Shown here: one piece after another, positions 8,183 through 18,501 of the stretch | Layout: each line of letters starts with the position of its first letter | Position numbering within the stretch: position 1 is the stretch's first letter | From: Candidatus Contendibacter sp. | GTDB taxonomy: Bacteria > Pseudomonadota > Gammaproteobacteria > Competibacterales > Competibacteraceae | Length of the DNA stretch: 64,000 bases | Assembly (NCBI GenBank): GCA_029624675.1 | Contig: JARSSP010000016.1 | Coordinates: forward strand, 1-64,000 | Reading direction: 5' to 3' | Made by a program: the position numbers and the translations under genes | The notes under the pieces: generated by a model | Told to the model about the DNA's origin: nothing | What the model saw: only the letters and a program-made list of their open reading frames with translations | Database searches by the model: none

Positions 8183-9805
8183 TCATAGCCGGTAGGGGAG
8201 CGCTAGCAGTTCGCGCAAACCTTCAAGAGGAACGGCAACCCAGTCGGGACGGTTATCGAGTTCGTAGCGCAGTTCGTAGCAAACCTTCTCCAAGGCGAAC
8301 AATTCCAGCAAGGCATTGAGTTGCTCGGGATCGGCGGGATAAGCCGGACTGTTTCCAACAGCTTCGGCGTAACTGTCCAGAAACGTGGCGCGGGTTCGTT
8401 GTTCCCAGTCGCTAACGTAAGGAACCAGCCCCGCCCGGTCGCCGGTGCCATCGGCGGTGGCCTGGCGCAGGGCGGCGTGCGCGGCGTAGTTGAACGAGCG
8501 CAACATGCCGACCACATCCCGCAACGGCGAGTGCTTGGCGCGGCGTTCCGCCAGTGACCGCGACGGCTCGCCTTCGAAATCGATGATGATCACGTCGTCC
8601 CTGTTCAGCAACACCTGACCGAGGTGATAGTCGCCGTGATAGCGGGTCTTCATGGCGCGCGGGGTCGTCGTCTCGACTAGCGCCACCCGCGCGGAGGCCG
8701 CGCCTCGAAGTTTCAGCATCTGTTCGGCCAACGACTGGACCGATTCCGAGAGCTGGCTTCGGGCCTGATCCAGCCGCTCGAACGTGGTCTCCACCTCCGT
8801 GCGGACGCACTCCGACCATTGCGCCATATCAGTCGCCGTGATCGGTTCGGGATCGAAAGCTGGATCGCCGGTCGTTTGCGCCAGCGCCCGATGCAGTTCC
8901 CCGGTACGCTGGCCCAGAGTCCCGGCGAACAACCGGTAGACCGCGTGCACCTTCTCGCCGGCCTCTCGAACCACGTTGGGCTGCTCGATGCAGTCCGTCA
9001 GAAACCGTTTCAAGTAATCCAGGGTGAAGCTCCACGCATCGCCCTGGTTGGCGACGAAGCCTTGCAGCAACACCAACGTCGTGCTGTCGTTTCCCTCGCT
9101 TTCATATTCGAGCGCGCCGGCCAGCGGCGCGATGTTGGGGAAAGCGATTTCCGTCAGGAACCGGCCCATTTCCAGTTCGGGGTTAATTCCGGGTTGCAAG
9201 CGGCGATAGGCTTTCATCAGCAGTCGGTCGCCGAAGGCGATGGTGGTGTTGCTGCTGTCCAGCGCCAGCCGCTTGGCTGGCAACGCTTCCGGGGCGTCGC
9301 CGGCCAGTTCGGCGAACCGCCGCGTGGCGGAGAATCGCAGCCAACCCTGGCCCAGCGGCAGTCGGGCGCCGCGCCCGATCATGCCGACCAGGTATTGACA
9401 GAACCGCTCGTCGGCGAAGGCACCGTAGAGCAGCCCCATCTTGGACCGCATCCGCACCTTGGCCAGCGCGTGGGGCCACAGGGGCCGGAGTTTTTCGTCG
9501 CTGTCGTCCCCCCACGCCAGCGCCAGCGGCAGCCCGTAGTCCTGCGGTTCCGGTCGCCCGGCCAGCCAGACCCGGATGCGCGCCAGCAACCACTCGTTGC
9601 GGTCGGGCCAGAGATCGTACTGCTCGAACTCGATCTTTTCGATCCGCCCGCCCTTGCCGGCGAACCAGCGCTGGGTCGGAAGAAACTCCGGCAACACCTG
9701 CCGGACCAGCCGCTCGTGCAGGGCTGCGGCCATCGCCCGCCGCCCTGGTTCGACCTGATCGGGGAAAAAGCTTTTCCAGCCGTGGAATAGAACTAGCGTC
9801 TGCAT
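8183..9805 (-). CDS. Maltokinase (trehalose synthase-fused type kinase domain, here alone)
   Basis: An aminoglycoside-phosphotransferase-fold sugar kinase that makes maltose 1-phosphate from maltose and ATP in the TreS-Mak-GlgE alpha-glucan route. Catalytic blocks are visible: RYHGDYHLGQVL near residues 388-400 (catalytic Asp) and IIDFEGEPSR near 408-415 (metal-binding Asp), plus SNTTIAFGDRLLMKAYRRL, a nucleotide-binding strand with Lys. The 540-residue chain starts with LVLFHGWKSFF...LPEFLPTQRWFAGK, the stretch that in fused TreS-Mak proteins sits at the junction between the synthase and the kinase. No trehalose synthase precedes it, so it looks like an orphan half. It shares no operon with the gene before it. 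Confidence 0.75.
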   Translation of the reverse strand: MQTLVLFHGWKSFFPDQVEPGRRAMAAALHERLVRQVLPEFLPTQRWFAGKGGRIEKIEFEQYDLWPDRNEWLLARIRVWLAGRPEPQDYGLPLALAWGDDSDEKLRPLWPHALAKVRMRSKMGLLYGAFADERFCQYLVGMIGRGARLPLGQGWLRFSATRRFAELAGDAPEALPAKRLALDSSNTTIAFGDRLLMKAYRRLQPGINPELEMGRFLTEIAFPNIAPLAGALEYESEGNDSTTLVLLQGFVANQGDAWSFTLDYLKRFLTDCIEQPNVVREAGEKVHAVYRLFAGTLGQRTGELHRALAQTTGDPAFDPEPITATDMAQWSECVRTEVETTFERLDQARSQLSESVQSLAEQMLKLRGAASARVALVETTTPRAMKTRYHGDYHLGQVLLNRDDVIIIDFEGEPSRSLAERRAKHSPLRDVVGMLRSFNYAAHAALRQATADGTGDRAGLVPYVSDWEQRTRATFLDSYAEAVGNSPAYPADPEQLNALLELFALEKVCYELRYELDNRPDWVAVPLEGLRELLALPYRL

Positions 9806-9967
9806 CGGGCGATTTCCAGGGTTGGTAGATTCTGGAGATAGACGGCGGGACTGGCTGGAAAATTGACTTTCAGCGGTAAGCGTTATTTACCTTCACCTGC
9901 CGCCATGCCAACGCCGAACTACCTTTGGTCAGGCGGGCGACATCATGGAAATTGATGAATAGAACGC

Positions 9968-11209
9968 TTATGGTGTTCTTGGATCAACTATCCAAAATTC
10001 TTTTATGTAATCTATCTGCTGATCAAGGTCAGGATACATACTGCCCGCATTAAATCCAATTGTTTGTAGTTCTTTACGGATCTCGGTCTTTTTATCTTTT
10101 GGAATTTTTACCGATACTATCACCTTTCTCTCATAGAAATTTGAGCAAGCATCCGTATCCCAATCGTCTAGATGAATCGGTTTTGGATTTCTACATTCAA
10201 AATTTCCTGAATTTTTCCTAACCAGCTTATCTGGTAAATAATCTCCGCCAGCTAGAGTAAACATGCCACTTTGTGCAGCAATACGTATATTTTTTCTTTC
10301 TGGAAAAACAGCCACGGGCTTTCGAATAGAGAAAATAAAACTGAAAAGCCAGCGTTTTGCTGCTTTTACTATCCCTGCGTCACTATTTTCGACAGGGATG
10401 TACTCACGCTGTAACCATATTGGCATCATGTTATATAAGCTTACAAATTGACAATCATACTCACTATTATCAAGAAAATTGTGAGGAACATTATTAAGTT
10501 TACTTCGAAATATTTCATCCCAATTCGTTTTCTCAACCTCTTCAATTAATTCAATATCTTTTTCTGTAAAATACGCTGTTATTTTTAAGAGCTGTTCCCA
10601 GAAATCACTTGAAAAACCAACTGTTGACGCTGCTGCCCTTACGGGTGGCCTGGATAATAGCTCATCCAGATAAGCGGTCTGGGATAATTCACTACGAAGG
10701 ACAACATGAAATTGTTCTGGGCCATAAACAAAATGCTCTTTTCTTTGATAATGCATAAATTCTACACTAGGGCACAATAGCCTTGCATTTAAGGCAAAAA
10801 TTTTCGCTTCTTTATCATCATGGTTTTTGTTTTCTTCAACCGCAAACCACAAAGCAATGAGAACGTTTTCTGTCCAATCAAGTAATCGACAAGGTAAACC
10901 ATAGTGCTTCATTAAGGACAAAATATCAAATGTCGAATAACAGTTATCTCGATAATGTGGGAAGCGTCTGATTAGCTGCATCAGCATACCTCCTTCTTCA
11001 TAAATTTTTTCCACATGGTCGGGGATTTTACGGAAAATCCCAGGTATAAGATGGTGTTTGATATCCTTATGGCCTCGATACCATACATGTATTGGGGCTT
11101 GTTGATCATATGGTGAACTAAATCCGAAATCATTTAATACTTGCTTCGCCCACTCAATAGCATCGCTAACAGATGTGATTTTTTCGATTCTTTCAGGTTG
11201 TGTAGCCAT
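9968..11209 (-). CDS. FRG domain-containing protein
   Basis: A 413-residue protein with the FRG domain near the N-terminus. HVWYRGHKDIKHHLIPGIFR supplies the family's F/Y-R-G motif, and HYGLPCRLLDWTENVLIALWFAV is the conserved second block. The remainder has no domain I recognise. FRG proteins are frequent in defence islands and plasmids, but their activity is not established. ATG 11209 has GAGGAG eight bases upstream. The gene is much more AT-rich than its neighbours and lies between a truncated sensor-OtsA gene and an orphan maltokinase, which marks it as inserted DNA. Confidence 0.8.
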   Translation of the reverse strand: MATQPERIEKITSVSDAIEWAKQVLNDFGFSSPYDQQAPIHVWYRGHKDIKHHLIPGIFRKIPDHVEKIYEEGGMLMQLIRRFPHYRDNCYSTFDILSLMKHYGLPCRLLDWTENVLIALWFAVEENKNHDDKEAKIFALNARLLCPSVEFMHYQRKEHFVYGPEQFHVVLRSELSQTAYLDELLSRPPVRAAASTVGFSSDFWEQLLKITAYFTEKDIELIEEVEKTNWDEIFRSKLNNVPHNFLDNSEYDCQFVSLYNMMPIWLQREYIPVENSDAGIVKAAKRWLFSFIFSIRKPVAVFPERKNIRIAAQSGMFTLAGGDYLPDKLVRKNSGNFECRNPKPIHLDDWDTDACSNFYERKVIVSVKIPKDKKTEIRKELQTIGFNAGSMYPDLDQQIDYIKEFWIVDPRTP

Positions 11210-11403
11210 TACTTCACTCCTCAATCATTAAGTGTCAGAAATAGTTTGGCTAAGCAGACTGTGTTAGCGAGCATCTCTCATCATCAAACCAGTCTGTTTG
11301 CCCAGAGCGCAGAGCGTAAGCAACAGTGACAACAAGTATAGCAGTGAATGAGGTTATCGCATGTCTCGTAGGATAGCCCACCATTCTTCCAATCACCGTC
11401 AGC

Positions 11404-12474
11404 CTAAAGGGACCGGCCCTTGGCATCGCTCATTCGTCGGTCGGCCTCGCCGGAACCGTGGGCGACCCAGACTCCGCCGCAAGCTTGCAGCACCGGGTCC
11501 AGCGCCGTCACCAGCCCGCCGGCGGGCATGATCAGTCGGGGTTTGCCATCGCGCAGTTCGTGCATGTACGGCTCGCGGTTGCTGATCACCAGCAGTTGGC
11601 CACCGCGCAGGCAATCGACCACATGGGCGCGCAGCCGGTCGCGGGTCCAGAGGTTGTCGGCACGCACCACCGCCCGCGCCTGCGCCTGATGGGCGGTACG
11701 GGCCGCCCGGAACGAAGCCGCCAGCCGGTCGCTTTCGCTGGCCAGCCGCGCCACGGGCAAGGCGATGGGCGGCGCTTCAGCGGTGTCTCCGGTGCGCAAT
11801 TGCCGCATCCATTCCGCCAGCCGGTTGAGCGGCTGGTCATACAGCAGCCAGGCGCCGGCCGCAGTCAGGAGCAGCAGGGACAGCACGATGAAACCGATCC
11901 AGAATCCGAACAACGCCTGCCGGTGCGTGGCCCGTTCGTCCAGACCCACCAGATCGTGCAGCACCGCCAGCGCGCCCTGCGGTTGGCCATCGGGCGCGCG
12001 GATCACCGAGACGAGCAGGTGAAGGTGGGCATCGGCCGTGCGCCGGGTTGCGACGGTATCCTTCCCTTCCACCAGGGTCTGGCCAACCGCCTGTTGCAGC
12101 ACGGCGGCAAAATCGGCGACGCCCTTGCCAGCGGCGACCAACCGGCCATCGGTGCGGTAAACCGCCAATCCGATCAGGCGCCGATAGCCTTCCAGCATGG
12201 AGCCGAACGCGGTTGCCGCCTCGCCGTCCGGCAGTTGCAACGCCACTTGCGCCGGATAGGCCATCTGATGGGCGATGACGTAGGCGCGGCGATCCATCTC
12301 CTCCAGATCGCTGCGGCGTTCGCGTTCGATCTGAAACCAGGCCAGCGCGGCGATCAGCAGACCGACCAGCGCGGTGATGAGCAGTCCCATCCGTAGCGAG
12401 TTGGGTAGGTAAAGCAAGGACTTTGGCAACATAACAAGTGTTTCCCGGATGACCATGCACAAAAGGACTGGCAT
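11404..12474 (-). pseudogene. Sensor-OtsA-like fusion truncated early in the glycosyltransferase domain
   Basis: The N-terminal part is a membrane sensor module. A TM helix (GLLITALVGLLIAALAWF) is followed by a periplasmic domain, a second TM helix (FGFWIGFIVLSLLLLTAAGAW) and a HAMP-like stretch. The last 70 residues are the beginning of a trehalose-6-phosphate synthase-like GT20 domain: GGQLLVISNREPY, then IMPAGGLVTALDPVLQACGG and WVAHGSGEADR. The frame stops about 12 residues later, where intact homologues continue for roughly 400 more residues with donor- and acceptor-binding blocks. The break lies close to the low-GC FRG gene. The start is uncertain, with ATGs at 12474, 12456 and 12432. 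It cannot be an active synthase as it stands. Confidence 0.7.
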
Positions 12475-12583
12475 CGGATTCGACGCCGGTCGACTATGGT
12501 TTCACCACCTGCGGCGAGCAACCGCCCTTCACAGGGGAAGGGCACGCTGGCGGGTGCGTTCGCTTGCTAGCAAAGCGGAGCGT

Positions 12584-13297
12584 TTAGCTCCCCTTGGCGC
12601 ATGGCGGATGGGGAAGGTCATCGAACTGGCTCAGTCGCGCCATATCCTGCACGACGATGCGTCGGCCATGCACGGTAATCAGCCCGGATTCGATCAGGCT
12701 GTGCAAAATCCGTGATAGCGTCTCCGGCGTCAGGTTCAGCCGCGAGGCGATGATGTGCTTGCTAGCCGGCAGTTCGAAGATGACGGGGCCACTGGCGGGC
12801 GTCCCGGCCAGTTGCAACAGAAATCCGATCACCCGCTGCGTGGAGGAGCGCAGGGAGTAGTTCTCCACATCCTGAATCAAACCGTGCAAACGCATACTTA
12901 ACCCGGCCAGCAGACGGCGGGCGAAGGCGCTGTCGTGATCGATGGCCGCGAAGATACCCTGCTTGGCGATGTACAGCAGGCGGGAATCCTCCAGCGCCTG
13001 GGCCATCACTGGGCAGGGCCTTTCCATGAACATCACCGCCTCGCCGAAGCTTTGCCCCGGCCCGACGAGGGACACGACTTTTTCGTTGCCCTGCGGCGAG
13101 GAAAACGCCAGCTTGATTAGGCCGTGCACGGTCACGTAGAAACCGTCCAGCAGACAGCCCTTCTGAAACAGGACCTGCCCTTTGTTCAGGCCGATTTCGC
13201 GCGTTCCCGCCGCCAGGTTGGCGATTTCGCTCTCGCGCAACTGCTGAAACAGCGGCAGGTTGGCGAGCACTCTGCCGATGTCGATTTGCTTGCTCAC
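12584..13297 (-). CDS. dnr: Crp/Fnr-family regulator of denitrification, Dnr-like
   Basis: A 237-residue transcription factor: cyclic-nucleotide-binding-like beta-barrel (GQVLFQKGCLLDGFYV, GPGQSFGEAVMF), a dimerisation helix, and a C-terminal winged helix whose recognition helix reads LNLTPETLSRILHSL. The ...ETLSR... pattern matches the E-xx-S-R readers of TTGAT-N4-ATCAA boxes. There is no N-terminal cysteine cluster for an FeS centre, as in Dnr proteins, which sense NO through heme. The GTG at 13297 is preceded by GAGGAACG. It is divergent from nirS and shares an intergenic region with a perfect Dnr/FNR box, so it probably activates nirS and perhaps itself. Confidence 0.82.
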   Translation of the reverse strand: MSKQIDIGRVLANLPLFQQLRESEIANLAAGTREIGLNKGQVLFQKGCLLDGFYVTVHGLIKLAFSSPQGNEKVVSLVGPGQSFGEAVMFMERPCPVMAQALEDSRLLYIAKQGIFAAIDHDSAFARRLLAGLSMRLHGLIQDVENYSLRSSTQRVIGFLLQLAGTPASGPVIFELPASKHIIASRLNLTPETLSRILHSLIESGLITVHGRRIVVQDMARLSQFDDLPHPPCAKGS

Positions 13298-13372
13298 CTG
13301 TTTTGCCGTTCCTCGCGCTCGATTAACGACCGAGTATTGCCACACTCTACCTGGTGCAATTATTTCGGGAGT

Positions 13373-13386
13373 TTGATGTAAATCAA
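13373..13386. promoter_or_regulatory. Dnr/FNR box upstream of nirS
   Basis: TTGATGTAAATCAA matches the TTGAT-N4-ATCAA consensus in all ten conserved positions. Its centre is 99 bp before the nirS ATG and 82 bp before the dnr GTG, leaving room for a class II promoter towards nirS. Confidence 0.85.
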
Positions 13387-13418
13387 GGCACGTCGATAGC
13401 GGTTGCCGTATTTCATAA

Positions 13419-15218
<1,800 letters not shown>

Positions 15219-15236
15219 TCAAAAAGGGGGTTTGTC

Positions 15237-15548
15237 ATGCGTATGAAATACTTGAGTGCGCTAGCCCTGGCTTTGCTGATCGCGCCGGCGGCGCAGGCGA
15301 GCGAGGAACTGGCCAAGAAATACAACTGCTTGGCCTGCCACCAGACGGACAAGAAACTGCTTGGCCCGTCCTATCAGGACGTGGCCGCCAAGTACAAGGG
15401 TCAGGCCGACGCCCCGGCCATACTGGCCAAGAAGATCAAGGAGGGCGGCGTGGGCGTATGGGGGCAAATCCCGATGCCACCGAATCCGACCGTACCCGAT
15501 GCCGACCTCAACGCTCTGGTCGCCTGGATTCTGGGGATGGCCAAATAA
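15237..15548 (+). CDS. nirM: Cytochrome c551, electron donor to NirS
   Basis: A 103-residue periplasmic class I cytochrome c. A signal peptide of about 21 residues (cut after AQA) is followed by the heme motif CLACH (31-35) and the axial Met in VWGQIPMPPNP (M80), the signature of c551/c8 cytochromes. GGGGG seven bases upstream of the ATG serves as ribosome-binding site, and the gene follows nirS by 18 bp. It passes single electrons to the c heme of NirS. Confidence 0.9.
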   Translation: MRMKYLSALALALLIAPAAQASEELAKKYNCLACHQTDKKLLGPSYQDVAAKYKGQADAPAILAKKIKEGGVGVWGQIPMPPNPTVPDADLNALVAWILGMAK

Positions 15549-15564
15549 AAGACTATCCAAGCCC

Positions 15565-15600
15565 CCCCTCTCCCTGTGGGAGAGGGGTTGGGGGTGAGGG
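15565..15600. repeat. Palindromic repeat of the CCCTCTCCC family, copy 1
   Basis: CCCCTCTCCC / GGGAGAGGGG with a TGT loop (15565-15587), followed by the family tail TTGGGGGTGAGGG. It lies just after nirM and could form a stem in the transcript. Related copies are at 15780, 17410, 18972, 37112, 39334 and 60947. Confidence 0.75.
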
Positions 15601-15666
15601 TAGTTCCTTGAGAACGGCGGCTAGCCGGACGCTGATCGCGCTCTCCTTGTTTGCTGCGACAGGTTG

Positions 15667-16197
15667 ATGCCCAAGATAACGACAATGCAGCACATGTTGG
15701 CTATGCACCCTCGTCGGTGGTTGTTCGAATTTTCTCCCCTTGATCCGAAGCCGAGCCGCGAGGGTGTTTTTTTCTATGGCCCTCACCCCCAAACCCTTTC
15801 CCAAAGAGAGAAGGGAGTTATCGAGCGGCTTTCTCTTTGGGAGGAGGGAGTTTTTGCGCGGCTCCCGACCGTTCTTCTATTGTTAGGCGGTTTTGTCCTT
15901 GCCCCCTTGGCGTTGGCGGAAGAGCCGCCCACGCCGCCGCCGCAACGTAGTCGAGAGCTTATCCGCATGGTGCGCCAGGATTGTGGTTCCTGTCATGGCC
16001 TGACCCTGCGCGGTGGCTTGGGGCCCGCCTTGCTCCCCGAAGCCCTGCGCGACAAGCCACCCGCTGGCTTGAAATACACCATTCTGCTGGGTCGGCCCGG
16101 CACCGCCATGCCACCCTGGAAAACCTTTTTAAGCGAAGCCGAAGCCGATTGGATCGTGGCGCAATTGCTGCGGGGTTTCCCGGAGGAATCCAAGTGA
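15667..16197 (+). CDS. nirC: c-type cytochrome NirC, with unclear N-terminus
   Basis: A small periplasmic cytochrome c thought to feed electrons during heme d1 maturation. The reliable part is a signal-peptide-like segment (LPTVLLLLGGFVLAPLALAEEPP) followed by CGSCHG, GGLGPALLPEALRDKP and a distal GTAMPPWK with the likely Met ligand. Before that, the open frame carries about 55 residues that include a copy of the palindromic repeat, so the true start is uncertain; no good ribosome-binding site precedes any ATG. The short frame at 15608-15667 encodes a second signal-peptide-like stretch (RTAASRTLIALSLFAATG) ending at the stop, perhaps the original start. The stop overlaps the nirF start. Confidence 0.75.
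   Translation: MPKITTMQHMLAMHPRRWLFEFSPLDPKPSREGVFFYGPHPQTLSQREKGVIERLSLWEEGVFARLPTVLLLLGGFVLAPLALAEEPPTPPPQRSRELIRMVRQDCGSCHGLTLRGGLGPALLPEALRDKPPAGLKYTILLGRPGTAMPPWKTFLSEAEADWIVAQLLRGFPEESK
15780..15850. repeat. Palindromic repeat family, degenerate copy 2
   Basis: CCCTCACCCCCAAACCCTTT begins the copy at 15780, followed by CCCAAAGAGAGAAGGGAG and, after a short gap, a second arm CTCTTTGGGAGGAGGGAG near 15833-15850. It lies inside the open N-terminal stretch in front of nirC and probably explains the unusual leader of that protein. Confidence 0.55.
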
Positions 16198-17384
16198 CGA
16201 TGCCGAAAACATTATTGCTCGGGCTGTGGATGCTGTTTCTCTCGTGGCCGCCGCTGGCGTGGAGCACGGAGCCGACCTTGCGCGGCACGGGCGATCTCGG
16301 CGTCATCATCGAACGCAGCGCCGGGCGCGTCCTGATCGTCAGCACTAGCAGCAACAGCATCGTCGGCCGGGTGGACGGGCTGGGCGATCTATCCCATGCC
16401 TCGGTGGTGTATTCGCGCGACCAGCGTTATGCCTACGTGTTCGGGCGTGACGGTGGCCTGAGCAAGGTGGACATCCTGCGCGGAATGCTGGAAAAGCGCA
16501 TCGTCCAGGGCGGTAACAGCATCGGTGGGGCGATTTCCCAGGATGGACGGCTGGTGGCGGTCGCCAACTACGAACCGGGCGGTCTCAAGGTGTTCGCCGC
16601 CGACACGCTGGAGCCGGTGGCCGACATTCCCGCCGCTTACGGCGACGGCAAGCGGTCGAAGGTGGTCGGCATCGCCGATTTGCCGGGCGACCGCTTCATT
16701 TATTCCCTGTTCGACGCTGACCAAATCTGGATCGCTGATTTGCGCGACCCCAAATCGCCCAAGGTCGAGAAATTCAACAACATCGGCAAAGCACCCTACG
16801 ACGGGTTGGTGACGCCGGACGGTCGCTATTACCTGGCGGGATTATTTGGTGAGGACGGTATCGCGCTGCTCGATACCTGGCAACCGCAACAGGGCGTCAA
16901 GCGGATTCTTGCCAACTATGGCCAGGGCGAGGAGAAGCTACCCGTCTACAAGATGCCCCATCTGCGGGGGTGGGCGGTCGCCGGGCATCACGCCTATCTA
17001 CCGGCTATCGGCCGCCATGAAGTGCTGGTGACGGATACGATCAACTGGAAGGAAACCGCCCGCATTCCGGTGCGCGGTCAGCCGGTGTTCGTGGTCGCCC
17101 GGCCCGACGGCCGGCAGATCTGGGTCAATTTCGCTTTCCCGGACAACGGGTTCGTGCAGGTGATTGATACGTTGACTGGGCGGATCGTACAGACGCTGGA
17201 GCCGGGCAAGGCGGTGTTGCATCTGGAATTCACGCCGCGCGGCGAGGCGGTCTGGATTTCGGCGCGCGACGACAACAAGATCGTTGTTTACGACACTGCC
17301 AATTTCGCCAAGCGGGCCGAATGGCCAGCGGAAAGTCCCAGCGGCATTTTCTTCACTTCGCGCGCCCACCGCATCGGGTTCTGA
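16194..17384 (+). CDS. nirF: Heme d1 biosynthesis protein NirF
   Basis: A beta-propeller protein of about 396 residues related to the d1 domain of NirS, acting in the periplasm late in heme d1 synthesis. It has an N-terminal signal-like segment (LLLGLWMLFLSWPPLAWS), then YAYVFGRDGGLSKVDILR and a C-terminal DDNKIVVYDTANF blade. The start is either GTG 16194, which overlaps the nirC stop and sits 7 bases after GGAGG, or ATG 16200; the former has the better spacing. It has no CxxCH, as expected for NirF rather than NirN. Confidence 0.9.
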   Translation: MTMPKTLLLGLWMLFLSWPPLAWSTEPTLRGTGDLGVIIERSAGRVLIVSTSSNSIVGRVDGLGDLSHASVVYSRDQRYAYVFGRDGGLSKVDILRGMLEKRIVQGGNSIGGAISQDGRLVAVANYEPGGLKVFAADTLEPVADIPAAYGDGKRSKVVGIADLPGDRFIYSLFDADQIWIADLRDPKSPKVEKFNNIGKAPYDGLVTPDGRYYLAGLFGEDGIALLDTWQPQQGVKRILANYGQGEEKLPVYKMPHLRGWAVAGHHAYLPAIGRHEVLVTDTINWKETARIPVRGQPVFVVARPDGRQIWVNFAFPDNGFVQVIDTLTGRIVQTLEPGKAVLHLEFTPRGEAVWISARDDNKIVVYDTANFAKRAEWPAESPSGIFFTSRAHRIGF

Positions 17385-17385
17385 G

Positions 17386-18501
17386 ATGAGCGACGCCGAC
17401 CTCGAAGGACCCTCACCCCCAACCCCTCTCCCGGTGGGAGAGGGGAGTTTTGCTTTTAAGAAGAACATCGCCGACCTCGAACTCCTCAACCGCTTCCAGC
17501 GCGATTTTCCGCTGACGACGCATCCTTTCCGAATGATCGCCGAGCGTTTGGGATGGAGTGAAAACGAGGTGCTGGCGGCGTTGCGCCGGTTGAAGGAAGA
17601 AGGCAAGGTCAGCCGGGTTGGCGCGGTGTTCGCGGCTCGAAAGCTTGGCGCCAGTACGCTGGCGGCGTTGGCGGTTCCGCTGGAGCGGCTGGAAGCCGTT
17701 GCGCAACAGGTCAACGAGTATCCCGAAATCAACCATAACTACGAGCGCGAGCACGATTTCAATCTCTGGTTCGTGTTGACCGCCGCCACGGTGGCCCGCC
17801 TGCGCGCGGTGCTGGCTGAAATCGAGGGTGACACCGGCTTGCCGCTGCTCGACTTGCCGTTGCTGGAGGAGTTTCACATCGACCTTGGTTTCGATTTGCG
17901 CGACGGTGGACGCGCTAAATCCATCGCTCCAAGCTTCTCGCTGGTGTCTGGAAGAGAGGGGAAGGATCGGATGGATCCCGATGAGACCGATCGAAGCCTG
18001 TTAGCGGCGTTGCAGGAAGGTCTACCGCTGGTCAGCCGCCCTTATCAGCTCCTAGCCCGGCGATTGGGCCTGTCCGAACAGACGGTTTTGGAGCGGCTGC
18101 GGTACTGGCTCGACCGGGGCGTGATCAAGCGATTGGGCGTCATCGTCCGCCATCGCGCGCTAGGCTACAGGGCCAACGCGATGGTGGTCTGGGACGTTCC
18201 CGACGCCGAGGTCAGCGCGGTCGGGCGAGCGCTGGCGGCGGAAGCCGGCGTCAATCTCTGTTACCGGCGACCACGCCGTTTGCCACACTGGCCCTATAAC
18301 CTGTTCTGCATGATGCACGGCCGCAAGCGCGAGCAAGTGCTGGAGCGGATCGAGCAAGTGCGGATCGATCATGGATTGGCGGCCTATCCCCATGCCGTGT
18401 TGTTCAGCACCCGCTGTTTCCGGCAACGGGGCGCGTATTACCTGCCGCTGACTATGCCAGCGCCGCCGGCCCCTCTTAAAAGCGTGGCATGGACGACTTG
18501 A
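17386..18501 (+). CDS. nirDL: Siroheme decarboxylase subunits fused, NirDL-type
   Basis: Two Lrp/AsnC-like units in one 371-residue chain, each with a winged helix followed by an alpha/beta ligand domain. Unit 1 is about residues 30-180 (LLNRFQRDFPLTTHPF, NHNYEREHDFNLWFVL) and unit 2 about 200-350 (LLAALQEGLPLVSRPY, CYRRPRRLPHWPYNLFCMMHG). Such proteins remove two carboxyl groups of siroheme to give didecarboxysiroheme for heme d1. The N-terminus contains an in-frame palindromic repeat encoding EGPSPPTPLPVGEGS, which is not part of the fold. The ATG follows the nirF stop by one base. Assignment of the halves to D and L rests on position. Confidence 0.88.
   Translation: MSDADLEGPSPPTPLPVGEGSFAFKKNIADLELLNRFQRDFPLTTHPFRMIAERLGWSENEVLAALRRLKEEGKVSRVGAVFAARKLGASTLAALAVPLERLEAVAQQVNEYPEINHNYEREHDFNLWFVLTAATVARLRAVLAEIEGDTGLPLLDLPLLEEFHIDLGFDLRDGGRAKSIAPSFSLVSGREGKDRMDPDETDRSLLAALQEGLPLVSRPYQLLARRLGLSEQTVLERLRYWLDRGVIKRLGVIVRHRALGYRANAMVVWDVPDAEVSAVGRALAAEAGVNLCYRRPRRLPHWPYNLFCMMHGRKREQVLERIEQVRIDHGLAAYPHAVLFSTRCFRQRGAYYLPLTMPAPPAPLKSVAWTT
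17410..17447. repeat. Palindromic repeat inside nirDL, in frame (copy 3)
   Basis: CCCTCACCCCCAACCCCTCT followed by CCCGGTGGGAGAGGGGAG. It is inserted after the eighth codon of nirDL and read as PSPPTPLPVGEG. The palindromic core matches the intergenic copy at 15565. Confidence 0.8.
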
